DNA of 64,000 nt from Juglans regia (lineage: Eukaryota; Streptophyta; Magnoliopsida; Fagales; Juglandaceae). The notes beneath the pieces are model-generated. The model did not search any database. It saw only the letters and a list, made by a program, of their open reading frames with translations, and was not told the origin of the DNA. The stretch lies in NCBI RefSeq assembly GCF_001411555.2, contig NC_049903.1:22411098-22475097 (forward strand). Direction: 5' to 3'. The position numbers and the translations under genes are program-made. This document shows positions 19,745 through 31,253 of this stretch, piece after piece. Within the stretch, counting starts at the first letter, position 1; each line of letters starts with the position of its first letter.

Positions 19745-20612
19745 GTTTCTAATCAGGTCTTATTCTATCTTTTAATTGTTGTATCTTTATTTTTTATTCT
19801 AGGGCTTCCTTGTTCTAGGGTTGCAAAAGAAAAAAAAAATCAAAACAAAAAGTAGGCTGCGTAAATTCTTAGGGTTTTTGGTTTAGCTGAAATTTGCATA
19901 TCCTAGGGTTTCAAAATTCTAGGATTTCTTACATCTCTAAGTTTTCCATTGCTTGGAGAGTCTTTCCATTGATTCTCTTCTATTTCATTGTCAATTCTTC
20001 TGTGTTTGAATTCAGTTGCTTGATCTTCACAATTGAGTATTGTTGTTTGTGATTTATTAGAGAGAAGAAGAGAAAAGAAAAGAAAAGACAGGAAAGGAAA
20101 AGAAAAGAAAAAAAAAAAAAAAAAAAAAAAAATATTAAAAAAAAAAGTCAAAAAGAAAAAAAAAAGAGGAAAAGAAAAGGTAGCATATTCAAAGGTTGCT
20201 ACATAGTTACAAAAAAAGAAAAAAAAAAGAAATTTGTTGATTGAACCTTATCATCAAAGGAGCTGCATACATCATTAAAGTTGCTGTCTTGTCTTATTGT
20301 TACTATTCATTTGTATAACTTCCTTGATTCTCGGGTCGTTTTTATTCCTTCCGTGTTTCTCTTATTCTTGTTTCTTGGACCTAATTACTAGTTGGGATAA
20401 AACAAGGTTGCCTTGTCTTGATTAAGTTCAATTAGTTATGAAAGAACTTGAGTAGAAAAACTATTGAGATAAAAGGCAAGAGAGTGTGAGACAATTATCT
20501 GGAAAAAGTCAATTAAGAGTGAAACACGAGTGGAGTGCCATTATTCGAGTGTAAACATGTAAGGGAGTGTGTGAGGTTTTCCACTAACATTCTTTTTGTG
20601 TAGAACATTAAA
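19745..20612 (+). other. Leader of the 18983-28891 element
   Basis: Family A leader with a GA/A-rich stretch at about 20062-20240 (long A-runs), a TTGGACCTAATTACTAG segment and the usual CACTAACATTC stretch just before the gag ATG at 20613. No coding content recognised. Confidence 0.7.
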
Positions 20613-21160
20613 ATGTCTCATAGGAGTGACTCTTCACCAAAGGGGATGGCAGATAACTCATCATTTGTGTTGCAAGCCACGCAACAACAATTTGAGCGAT
20701 TGAACTTAGTGTTGGGTGAAGTGAGGGATAGTATGGATCATCAAGAAGCAGCAATGATTAGAAATCTGCAAGGTGAGAGAGATAGGAGGCGACGTGTGCC
20801 TAGTATTGAGAATGGAGAGTATGGTGAGGATGAGGAAGGCCTAACATCTGAAGTTGGATTGGGTAGACATAGAGGAGTTAGGCTTGAAAGAGGACTTGGG
20901 TGGATCTAAGGAGTCGGGATGGTGTAGATAGAGACTTTGGTAGCATCAAAATGAAAATACCATGATTCCAAGGTAGAACTGACCCTGAAGTTTATTTAGA
21001 GTGGGAGAAAAGAATAGAGTTGGTCTTTCATTGTCACAATTACTCTAAGGAGAAGAATGTGAAGTTGGCTGTAATTGAGTTCACTGATTATGCAATTATT
21101 TGGTGGGATCAATTAGTATCCAATAGGAGGAGAAATCTTGAGAAGCTTGTAGAAACATGG
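20613..21160 (+). pseudogene. Gag N-terminal and capsid part, interrupted by a solo LTR
   Basis: Starts MSHRSDSSPKG and has the SFVLQATQQQFERLN helix and the RDRRRR basic stretch. The open frame ends at 20909; capsid sequence continues in another frame with recognisable WEKRIELVFHCHNYS, FTDYAIIWWDQLV and RNLEKLVETW. It is cut at ETW by the LTR at 21161 and resumes at 21983 (RELKAIMRR). Confidence 0.75.
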
Positions 21161-21982
21161 TGATAGGAACCAGGGTGGACCTACTCTTAAAGATCGTTTG
21201 CAAGTTCCAGATGGGCCAATTACAAGATCAATGGCCAAGAAGATCAAGGAAGCAATGCAAGGATTGGTGCAATCCACTTGGGATGAAGCCAGCAAGAGCC
21301 CAACACTCAAGATGGGTCTGAAAGAAGAAGAACCAGTTTTGATCCACTTGATTCAAGCTGTGGAAGACATGACTTAGAGATACGGCCTATTGTTATTGGA
21401 GGCTTCCAATTTGGTTAAATGATTTATTTTATTAGTTTAGAATAAGTGGGCTTGAAGATGTTTGGCCCACATGTCTTATTTCTTATGAACTATATTTTTT
21501 GGGAAGGCATTGTATTTTGGCCAAGGACTTATTTGGAAAGTTACTTTTTAGGAACTACAGTTTCATCAATTTATTGTAGGGGTTACTGTAGTCGGTACTG
21601 TTCATCAAGGGTCATTTTGGGTAAAAGGGGTTTTATTTTGGCTAGGGTTTTGATTAGGTTTGGGTTTAAAAACTCATTGTAGCCACATTTGAGAGATTAG
21701 ACAATATTGAATTTTATTTGTGAGTTGAGTTTTCTCCTCTTGTTCTTGATTGAACTCTTGAACTTATCAAAGGTAAATCACAACCTTTGTGGCGTTCCTC
21801 CTTTGTAATATGGGTTCTTGAGGCGGGTTCTTCAACGAGTCTAGATTTTGAGATAATCTAGCTTCTTGAAATAAGTTCTCATCGGGTCTAGGTTCTCCAT
21901 CCATTGAATAGATTTTGGCTTTCTTGGGGCGTTTCAAATTGTTTGTGGGTTCAAGGGATTTCATTCCCACGGGTTCATATCA
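21161..21982 (+). mobile_element. Solo LTR of the RT-bearing subfamily, in gag
   Basis: 822 bp, TGATAGGAACC to GGTTCATATCA, closest to the LTRs at 30412-31238 and 35974-36805. The flanks are CATGG (left) and TATGG (right), a 5-bp target duplication with one change. No primer site, tract or coding sequence adjoins it, so it is a solo LTR left by LTR-LTR recombination. Confidence 0.85.
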
Positions 21983-22443
21983 TATGGAGAGAGTTGAAAG
22001 CTATCATGAGGCGGTGATTTGTACCTAGCCACAACTATAGAGACCTCTACCAAAAACTACAAAATCTTACACAGGGGTCTAGGAGTGTAGAGGATTACCA
22101 TAAGAAGATGGAGGTGGCTATGATTCGGGCTAATGTAGTGGAGGATCGGGAAGCCACGATGACAAGCTTTTTGAGGGGGTTGAATAGGGAGATAGCCAAT
22201 GTAATTGAGTTGCAACATTATGAGGAGGTAGAGGACATGGTGCACATGGCTATGAAGGTGGAGAGGTAGCTAAAAAGAAAGGGTACATCAAGGTATACTT
22301 CGGTTTCTAGTACTTCTGGGAAACCAAAGTGGGACAACAATGATCAAGCTGTGTAACAAAGGGGAAGACCGAACCACCTAAGGGAAAATATGAGGGCGAG
22401 GCTGAAACCTCAAGAAGAAGAGGGAATGAGTTGAAAAACAATT
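21983..22443 (+). pseudogene. Gag continuation after the solo LTR
   Basis: Capsid C-terminal part (FVPSHNYRDLYQKLQNLTQGS, EDYHKKMEVAMIRANVV, NREIANVIELQHYEEVEDM, KRKGTSRYTSVSSTS) with in-frame stops after MRR, VER and QAV. It runs into the Glu/Lys linker; protease is absent. Confidence 0.75.
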
Positions 22444-24071
22444 GTGAGGTCGAGAGTTCACAAAAATAGGAGAGTGAAAGAAAAAATGAGAGTGAAAAGG
22501 AAAAAGAGTGTGAAAGGGAAAAAGAGAGTGAAAAAGAAAAAGAGAGTGGAAAGAAAAGAGTGTGAAGAAAGTGAGAGAAAAACAAGGAGAAAATTGAGTT
22601 TTTATACTAAGGCGAGTCTTAATCCTAACGAACATGACGTATGTTTGCCTAGTATTGTTGTCTCTTTGTTGCAGGGATATGAGGTCGTGTTTCCTAGTGG
22701 TGTATTTAGTGAATTGCCACCTAATAGGGAGATAGAGCACTACATTGATTTTGTGTCAGGTGCGACAATTCCTAACCGACATTTCTTAGAAGAACATGAG
22801 TCCTCGACACACTTAAAAGGACAAGGTAAGTTGTTGACTAGAATGCGTGCTAAGCAGGAGAATTGTATTGAGAATTTTCCTCATATATTCAAATACACAC
22901 AAGGTATGGAAAATTTTGTAGTTGATGCTTTAGCAAGAATGTATGTCCTTGTCTTCATTTTAGATGCAAAATTGTTGAGACTTGAATATGATAAGGAATT
23001 GCATGCTAATGATGATGACTTTGCTAGTGTGTATGGAACATGTGAGAAAGCATCATTTGGTAAGTCCTATAAACTAGATTGGTACTTGTTTAGAAAGAAT
23101 AGATTTTGTGTGCCTACTAGCTTTATGCGTAAGTTGCTTATGTGTGATGGACATGGTGGTTTCTTGGGTAACCTTGGTGTAAGGAAAACTTTTGTTGTGT
23201 TGCATGAACGTTTTTGGGAATATCATTTGCCATTCAATGACGTGTTGTATGGATGTTTGTGGAAGTATCATTTTTCATTCATTGATGTGTTGCATGAACG
23301 TTTGTGGGAGTATCATTTGCCTTTCATTGAAGTGTTACATGAACATTTGTGGAAGTATCATTTGTCATTCATTAACATGTTGCATGAACATTTGTGGGAG
23401 TATTGCTTGTCATTCATTGAGTTTTCATATAATTGCAGTGGTCATTTTTGTGTAAGAAAAGCTTTAGGTGTGTTTCGGGAACGTTTGTGGGAGTATCATT
23501 TGCTATACATTGACTTGTTGCATGAACGGTTGTGGGAGTATCATTTGCGTTTCATTGAGTTTGTATATAATTGGAGAAGTCATTCTAGTGTCAAGAAAAC
23601 TTTAAACACTTTGCATGAACATTTATTCTGGTCTAAGATGAAGAAATATGTCAACTGCATTTGTGGCAGGTGCATTACATGCAGAAAGGCCAAATTTAAG
23701 CTTTTGCCACATGGGTTGTATACACCCTTACCTGTTCCTAGTGAGTCATGTGTAGACATATCTATGGACTTTGTTTTGGGGCTGCCTATGAAAGAAGGGA
23801 GTAGAGATTCTATTTTTGTGGCTATGGATGGATTTATAGAGTTTGCATGTAATTGGACCATGCATACTACCACTTTACATTCTCCTTTTGAAATTTTTTA
23901 TAGACTTAATCCATTTACTCCTTTAGATTTAATGCCTTTACCTATTGTCGCCAAGAGTAGCTTGGAAGGATTTTTTCAAATTCATGAACAAATTAATGAT
24001 AATGTTACTAACATTTTTCCCTTTGATTCAGATAGAGATTCGAGGTCGAATCATTTTGAGAAGATGGGGAA
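22444..24071 (+). pseudogene. RT-less pol, long open copy
   Basis: A continuous frame (22444-24156, 570 residues including LTR read-through) with Lys/Arg/Glu linker, SIVVSLLQGYE, PPNREIEHYIDF, the junction ATIPNRHFLEEHESSTHLKG, RNase H/connection remnant, zinc-finger start (GGFLGNLGVRKTF), repeat array, integrase Cys pair (CICGRCITCRKAK), GLYTPLPVPSESCVDISMDF (first catalytic Asp), DSIFVAMDGF (second Asp) and then directly FIEFACNWTMHTT. The third acidic residue and intervening core are deleted. It keeps more integrase than the 16297-17787 copy, so integrase was lost in at least two forms. It joins the 3' LTR at 24072. Confidence 0.8.
23198..23630 (+). repeat. 45-bp coding tandem array, about 7 units
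   Basis: In-frame units of VLHERxWEYHLPFI type, with two longer units containing SYNCSGHFCVRKAL and VYNWRSHSSVKKTL. The last unit (TLHEHLFWSKMKK) resumes the genuine integrase sequence before the Cys pair. Confidence 0.9.
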
Positions 24072-24135
24072 TGATGGGGACCAAGGTGGGCTTAGTCTTA
24101 AAGATTTGTTGCAAGTGCTAGATGAGTCAATTAAA
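24072..24135 (+). repeat. Left remnant of the 3' LTR of the 18983 element
   Basis: Begins TGATGGGGACC after the purine tract AAGATGGGGAA and stops after 64 bp at the join with a minus-strand leader. The LTR's far end is at 28633-28891. Confidence 0.8.
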
Positions 24136-24702
24136 TATGCAAGAAATAAAAGATAGAATCAGACCTGATTGGAAACCTTGCTCTGAATACCAAATGATAT
24201 GAACCCGTGAGAATGAATTCCCTTGAACCCAGAAGGAATGAAAAAAAAATGGCACTTGAATCAAGGAAATTATACGAATGAAAAAGTAACTACAAGACAA
24301 GATACCAACTAGAATCACTCCATTTGATGATAAGGCTCAAGAAAAAATCTCGAAATTTTTTTTTTTTTCGTGATTTTTTTTTCCTTTATTTTCTTTTCTT
24401 TTCCTTTCACCAACTATTTGCTCACAATCAAGAATAAGCAGTTGAGAAAACCCTAACAATAACTCAAAAACCCTAGGGCAAGTGATATACGGCAGCCCTT
24501 AGAACAAGAGATTTCAGCCAACACAAATCCTAGAATAATGAATTTCAGCAACCCGAACAATAGTGAAGAAATCTGCCAACCACCACTATTTTTTTTTTTT
24601 TTTTTTGTAATCAATCCTAGAACAATGAAACCCTAGAATTAAATATGCAAGAAATAAAAGATAGAATCAGACCTGATTGGAAACCTTGCTCTGAATACCA
24701 AA
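24136..24702 (-). mobile_element. Rearranged minus-strand leader with a 103-bp direct duplication
   Basis: The family A leader in reverse, including a CT-rich tract near 24385-24410. About 103 bp (AATTAAATATGCAAGAAAT... through the primer site and the first 35-40 bp of the LTR) occurs twice, at 24129-24231 and 24637-24740, about 508 bp apart. Read on the minus strand the order is LTR, primer site, leader, then again LTR end, primer site and leader start. Confidence 0.75.
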
Positions 24703-27700
24703 TGATATGAACTCGTGGGAATGAATTCCCTTAAACCCACAATCAATTTGAAAACTCTCCAAGAAAGCCAAAATCAAGTAAAGGATGGAGAACCTAGACC
24801 CAATGAGAACTTGTTTCAAGAACCTAGATTATAAAGGAGGAATGCCACAAATGTTGTGATTCACCTTTGATAAGTTCAAGAGTTCAATCGAGAACAAGAG
24901 GAGAAAACTCAACTCACAAATAAAATTCAATATTGTCTAACCCCTCAAATGAGGTTACAAAGAGTTTTTAAACCCAAAGCTAATCAAAACCCTAGCCAAA
25001 ATAAAGCCCCTTTTACCCAAAATTACCCTGGATGAACAGTACCAACTACAGTACGCGCGGCTACAGTAACCCCTCCAACAAATTGATGAAACCCTAGTTC
25101 CTAAAAAGTAACTTTCCAAATAAGCCATTGGCCAAAATACAAGACATTTCCAAAAACATAGTTCATAAGAAATAAGACATGTGAGCGAAGCATCTTCAAG
25201 CCCACTTATTCTAAACTAATAAAATAAATCATTTAACCAAATTGGAAGCCTCCAATAAGAATAGGCCGAATCTCTAAGTCATGTCTTCTGTGACGCCCCC
25301 ATATTCCGCTTGGGATCAGAAGGACATCTGAAGCGTCGGGACATGCAACACAAGGTTACTTGCCCCCATTCATGACATATAAGATGCAATGTTCCTAACA
25401 TGCATATAGTATTATGCAATATTCGCAGCGGATAATAAATTTCTTTCTTTCTTTAGCAATACTATGCACCAAATTGAAATATCTCAAATACTTAAAATAT
25501 ACTTCATACTTAATGACATGCTAAATAACTAAGATCACAACAATAGTCCATATGGTTGTGATCAAAAGAGTGCTGAAGATTGAACTCCACAAATACAAGT
25601 AGTAATTTGAGGTAACTACTGTACTACCATGTACATCGCACCGTCGCTTAGTCGACCGTTTCAAGTTGGTCGATTCCCGGTTCTCCTTCAGATCCTATAA
25701 CAAAATCTACCGTTCGGGGGGAATGGTAGTTGGGACTACCACAGTGAGATTTGATTACAAATCTCAGCAAGTTAATAGAAAACTTCCACACAGGTTAATG
25801 ATGCATGCATGGCAGTAAAAGCATGAATGCATAATCAAATCATAAGTAATCATAGCATAACTTGATATACAACATAACATAACTGGTATAACTTAAACTG
25901 AAACTGAAGCTTAGCATGTACGTGACTTGAAACATAACATGGACTTGAAACATAGCATGAACGTGAACTTAAAATATAACATGGACTTGAAATATAACAT
26001 GAACGTGAACATGCATAATTTGAACATGAACTTGAGCATGACATAACATAAATGTGAACTTGGAACATAACGTAAACGTGAACACAACATAACATGAACT
26101 TGAAACATATTCTTGTCTCATGGGATTACCATGATTGCATGAACGTAAACTTGAACATAACATAACGTGAACTTGAAACATGGCTTGAACGTAAAATACA
26201 TGAACTTGAAATCTTATTCAATAGACGTAATCATTAAAGTAACCATATGGGTACTACACAGGTCCCCTTGAGCCGTGTGTCCCTGTCGATTACCGCATCA
26301 CATCATAGGTTTCTATACTAGCTGTGAGTGCGTTAATACGTACTCCACAGTTGTTGTGGCCCCACGTATTCTACGTGTCACAATTGTTGTGTCTCACGTA
26401 GTGTATGCTCCATAGTTGTTGTGGCCCCATACTTCATGCTCCATAGTTGTTGTGGCCCCATGACTTATTTGTTTGTGCCACACTTGCTGTGGACACACGT
26501 AACATAATGTGTGGCACCATCGGCGTTAGTGTCTGGCGAGCTCCGGTGACCAGCTAATTAGGCCCTATTCGTAACCTGTTGACTGTACTTCGTCAACCCA
26601 GGAAATTTCACACCTATTTAGACACTCCAGCGTGAACAAAGGAGTTCCACTAGGATATTACCCCATCCTAGCACTTAGGGTTGTGATCGACATGAATAAC
26701 TTAACTGGCATACATGACATTTCGTAATGTGACGTAACATGAACGTGACATAAAAGATAAAAGTTATAACGTAGCATAACGTGACATGAACGTAAAATGA
26801 TAGACATGACATACTTCAAGACATAAATGTAACAGAGTACATTTCATAACATGGCATACATGTAACATGCAACATTTCGTAACATGGCATACCATATAAC
26901 AGACAACATTTCTTAACATGGTGTAACATGTGATAGTGAATATTACGTGGCACGAAATACATGTAACAGATGGCATACTTAACTTAACATGACATACTTG
27001 CAATGTATAGGAATACGTGACAGAATATCTTTTGTAACAGATGAATAATTCATGACAGAATAAATTATGTGTAACAGATAAATATGTAATGACTTGGCAT
27101 GGCACATATGATAACATGCATACATACAATTTAGTTCTCTTACTTATCACTCATACACATTAAATTGATAGTAAGTTAAAAGCTAACTTACATCGATCGT
27201 CGCGTTCTACTAGAATAAAGCGCGAAACACGAGACACTGTAGCAGAGAATTCTAAAAGTTAGAAATTAATTACTAACAATTAGAAAAGTGAAAAAAGACA
27301 ACTTAGAATAAAATTACCATTTTACCCTCTACATGTGGGCAAATGACCATTTTACCTCTAACTTAAGGAATTGACATCCTAATTCCAAAAATTACCAAAA
27401 TTTACATTCCTCATGTAAATTTTGTCCCAAACTCAAATATCAACTCAGAAAAATTTAAAACCAATCACAACTATGAAAAACTTACTATGGCCAAAACTTA
27501 CATAGACCATTTCTCTTGATTTTGGTTGCAATTTCTTCCATATTCAAAACCCATGACTAAACCAAAATTTTGCAACAAGGATCTTCCTATCCTAAGTTTA
27601 AAAATACACTTAAAATATCCATTAAGAAAAGCTAATCATCAACACCAAACTTTTTGTAAAAAGATCCAAACTTTTTAACAAAAAGTAAACCCTTAAATCA

Positions 27701-28632
27701 CAAGTTTTGACCTTAATAAAAACATCTCCAAGAATTAAAAAAAAACAAATCTTACTTCTAACATATTCATAATATCATCCTAAGATCAACCATGCTTTAA
27801 ATCATCAAACAAAACTCACCAAAAATCACAAAACAACACTTGGAGTTTTTGGTTTTAAACTTAGTCCAAATCAGAAACTGTTTTTCCCAACTAACTTTGA
27901 TCAATCTCTTGATCCATAGCTTAAAGACATGTGATCTTCAAACAAACACATCACATGGTTTAAAAATGTGTCCTAAAGAAGATCCAACCATCAAACTTAA
28001 AATCACATGGCTAAAATTTAATAAAATAAGGATCTAACTCAAAAACATCAAATTTTAGGCCTAACCGAAATCCTCTTGCATAGAAAATCATATATTTAAA
28101 ACTAATACAACCTCGAAGTGCCCCTAAAAATAATTTCACAATTTCCAACAAACTTTTTGTCCGGAATTATAAAAAATGGTTATTGCACCATAAAATCCTA
28201 AATAATCCACTGAGTCTAATGGCGCAGACCATAACACATTCTGACACTTCTAACTATCTCAAATAATTAAACTCACAAATCTAGCACCATAGTGAGTGAT
28301 AACATTAATTATGACGACATACTAAAACCTGAGCGATTGGTCGATTCGTAAAAACTTATGGGTTTTTCAAAAGATTCCTAAAGTCAATAGAAATTCCACC
28401 AATGAATTTCTAGCGGGCTGTTACATCTTCTACAGCTTGAATCAAGTGGATCAAAACTGGTTCTTCTTCTTTCGAACCCATCTTGAGTGTTGGGCTCTTG
28501 CTAGCTTCATCCCAAGTGGATTGCACCAATCCTTGCAATGCTTCTTTGATCTTCTTGGCCCTTGATCTTGTAATTGGCCCATCTTGAACTTGCAAAGGAT
28601 CCTTAAGAGTAGGCCCACCTTGGTTCCTATCA
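24703..28632 (-). repeat. Family A LTR (minus strand) split by a family C solo LTR
   Basis: Parts 24703-25288 and 28431-28632 form one LTR of about 788 bp, TGATATGAACT to GGTTCCTATCA, of the RT-bearing subfamily type. The insertion is at TCTTC|TACAGCTTGAATC. The right flank TGAGT lies inside the plus-strand 3' LTR of the 18983 element. Confidence 0.85.
25289..28425 (-). mobile_element. Family C solo LTR, 3.1 kb, internally deleted
   Basis: 3,137 bp, plus strand TGTGACGCCCCC to GGGCTGTTACA, flanked by a perfect TCTTC duplication (25284-25288, 28426-28430). It is collinear in reverse with 38571-42934 but lacks about 1.3 kb corresponding to roughly 38930-40390 there. It has AACATGAACTTGAAACATA short repeats (25920-26210) and repeated CCACAGTTGTTGTGG-type imperfect palindromes (26340-26470). 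No primer site, tract or long frame is present, so solo LTR is the best call. The minus orientation is set by the primer site beside the 61587 copy. Confidence 0.85.
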
Positions 28633-28891
28633 TGAGTTTTACTCCTCTTGTTCTTAATTGAACTTTTGAACTTATCAAAGGCAAATCACAACCTTTGTGG
28701 CGTTCCTCCTTTGTGATCTGGGTTTTTGGGACGAGTTCTTCAACGGGTCTAGATTTTAATATAATCTAGGTTCTTGAAACGATTTCTCACCGGGTCTAGG
28801 TTCTCTATCCATTGACTTGATTTTGGCTTTCTTCGGGAGTTTTCAAATTGATTGTGGGTTCAAGGGATTCCATTCCAGCGGGTTCATATCA
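28633..28891 (+). repeat. Right remnant of the 3' LTR of the 18983 element
   Basis: 259 bp from TGAGTTTTACTCC to GGTTCATATCA, followed by ATACC and satellite. Together with 24072-24135 it accounts for both ends of the host 3' LTR. Confidence 0.85.
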
Positions 28892-30365
28892 ATACCATAA
28901 GGTCATTGAAGTATCATAGGAAGCCCGCGAGCAAAAAAATCCAACCTCTTAACTCTGCCACAATTTCCTCAACTGGTTTTCAACTAAGCAAGGCCAACGT
29001 TGTAAAAATAAGAGGTGCTCCGATTAGAACGGTGTTGGGGCATACAAACCATTACGACATGGTAGTACCAAAGGAAGCTCGCAAGCGAAAAACTCAAGTC
29101 CCTTAACTTTGCCACTTTCCCCTCATTTGGTTTTCCACTCTACATAGGCAAAATGGTATAAATAAGAGGTGTTCCGATTGGCCCGTGGTCTGGCCATACA
29201 TACCACAAGGACATGGTAGTACCATAAGAAGCATACGAGGGAAAAACTCTTAACTTTGCCACTTTGTCCACATTTGGTTTTCTACTAAACATAGGCAAAG
29301 TGGTAAAAATAACAGGTGTTCCGATTGGCCCGAGGTTGGGCCATAGATACCATAAAATCATGGTAGTACCATAGGAAGGCCGCGAGCGAATACTACGACC
29401 TCTTCACTTTGCCACTTTGCCCTCAATTCCTTTTATACTAAACAAGGCAAAAGTTGTAAAAGTAAGAGGTGCTCCGATTGGCCCGTGGTTGGTTCATACA
29501 AACCATAAGGACATGGTAGTAGCATAGGAAGCCCGCGAGCGAAAAACTCCAACCTCTTAACTTTGCCACTTTGTCCTCAATCGATTTTCTACTAAACGTG
29601 GGCAAAGTGGTAAAAATAAGAGGTGTTCCGATTGGCCCGACATTGGGCAATACATACCATAAGGATGGTAGCACCATAGGAAGCACGCGAACGAAAAACT
29701 CCAATCTCTTAACTTTGCCATTTTGCCCTCATTTGGTTTTCAACTAAACATGGGCAAACTGGAAAAAATAAGAGGTGTTCTGATTGGCCCGACATTGGGC
29801 CTTACATACCAAAAGGACAGGGTAGCATCATAGGAAGCATGCGAGCGAAAAACTCCAACCTCTTAACTTTGCCACTTTGTCCTCATTTGATTTTCTACTA
29901 AACATGGGCAAACTGGTAAAAATAAGAGGTGTTCCGATTGGCCCGAGGTTGGGGCATTCATACCATAAGGACATGGTAGAACAATAGGAAGCACGCGAGC
30001 GAAAAACTCCAACCTCTTAACTTTGCCACTTTGTCCTCATTTGGTTTTGAACTAAACATGGGCAAACTGGAAAAAATAAGTGGTGTTCCGATTGGCCCGA
30101 CATTGGGCCTTACATGCCATAAGGACAGGGTAGCACCAAAGGAAGCACGCGAGCGAAAAACTCCAACCTCTTAACTTTGCCACTTTGTCCTCATTTGATT
30201 TTCTACTAAACGTGGGCAAACTGGTAAAAATAAGAGGTGTTCGGATTGGCCCGAGGTTGGGCCATTCATACCATAAGGACATGGTAGAACAATAGAAAGC
30301 CCGCGAGCGAAAAACTCCAACCTCTTAACTTCGCCACCCTACCCTCATTTAGTTTTCTACTAAAC
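28892..30365. repeat. 154-bp satellite block C, about 9-10 monomers
   Basis: The monomer order matches block A: GTCATTGAAG variant (28902), TCTACATAGG variant (29137), CCTTTTATACTAAAC variant (about 29435), GTAGCACCAT variant (about 29670); offsets 235, 532 and 768 bp against 230, 509 and 767 bp in block A. It ends at CTACTAAAC, the left target duplication of the family B insertion. Confidence 0.95.
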
Positions 30366-30411
30366 TGATATGAACTCCACCAAACCATAGGCAAAGTGGT
30401 AAAAATAAAAG

Positions 30412-31238
30412 TGATAGGAACCAAGGTGGGCCTACTCTTAAAGATCCTTTGCAAGTTCCAGATGGGCCAATTACAAGATCAAGGGCCAAGAAGATCAAGG
30501 AAGCAATGCAAGGATTGGTGCAATCCACTTTGGATGAAGCTAGCAAGAGCCCAACACTGAAGATGGGTCTGAAAGAAGAAGAACCAGTTTTGATTCACTT
30601 GATTCAAGCTGTGGAATACATGACTTAGAGATACGGCCTATTGTTATTGGAGGCTTCCATGATTTATTTTATTAGTTTAGAATAAGTGGGCTTGAAGATG
30701 CTTGGCTCACATGTCTTATTTCTTATGAACTATATTTTTGGGAAGGGCTTGTATTTTGGCCAAGGGCTTATTTGGAAAGTTACTTTTTAGGAACTAGGGT
30801 TTCATCAATTTATTGTAGGGGTTACTATAGCCGCGCGTACTGTAGCTGGTACTGTTCATCAAGGATAATTTTGCGTAAAATGGGCTTTATTTTGGCTAGG
30901 GTTTTGATTAGGTTTGGGTTTAAAAACTCTTTGTAGCCTCATTTGAGGGGTTAGACAATATTGAATTTTATTTGTGAGTTGAGTTTTCTGCTCTTGTTCT
31001 TGATTGAACTCTTGAACTTATCAAAGGTAAATCACAACCTTTGTGGCGTTCCTCCTTTGTAATCTGGGTTCTTGAGATGGGTTTTTCAACGGGTTTAGAT
31101 TTTAATATAATCTAGGGTCTTGAAACGAGTTCTCATCGGGTCTAGATTCTCCATCCTTGACTTGATTTTTTGGCTTTCTTGCGAAGTTTTCAAATTGATT
31201 GTGGGTTCAAGGGAATTCATTCCCACGGGTTCATATCA
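30412..31238 (+). repeat. 5' LTR of the RT-bearing element
   Basis: 827 bp, TGATAGGAACC to GGTTCATATCA. It differs from the RT-less lineage LTRs in the middle (CTTGAAGATGCTTGGCTCACATG block, GGGGTTAGACAATATTG). Confidence 0.9.
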
Positions 31239-31240
31239 TT

Positions 31241-31253
31241 TGGTATTTAGAGT
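31241..31253 (+). other. Degraded primer binding site
   Basis: TGGTATTTAGAGT replaces TGGTATCAGAGC after a two-base gap. The changes would weaken tRNA pairing. Confidence 0.7.

Larger units (their letters stand above)
18983..28891 (+). mobile_element. RT-less family A element with three later insertions
   Basis: The outer boundaries are fixed by the perfect duplication ATACC at 18978-18982 and 28892-28896, in phase within a satellite monomer. The host element is 18983-21160 + 21983-24135 + 28633-28891. Inside are a solo LTR (21161-21982) in gag, and a minus-strand family A fragment (24136-28632) replacing the middle of the 3' LTR; that fragment's own LTR holds the family C solo LTR at 25289-28425. 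Order of events: host, then fragment, then family C. Confidence 0.9.

Noticed and set aside
22307..22740. Phe/Ser/Leu-rich antisense frames opposite the Glu/Lys linkers (also 2874-3203, 5287-5544, 43069-43380, 51145-51552, 58131-58535)
   Set aside because: Pure-purine sense DNA lacks stops on its complement, so these frames are mirror images of the linker and not membrane proteins.
25850..27150. Cys/Met/His/Tyr-rich frames in family C LTRs (25850-26181, 26764-27150, 41293-41594, 42073-42380, 62138-62451, 62971-63420)
   Set aside because: They are translations of short AACATGAACTTG-like repeats, appear in several frames at once and lie inside LTRs.
28020..28425. Possible host gene exon in AT-rich single-looking sequence (27180-28425, 40000-41100)
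   Set aside because: The stretch is repeated in reverse in the 38571-42934 copy and at 63480-64000, so it is LTR sequence.
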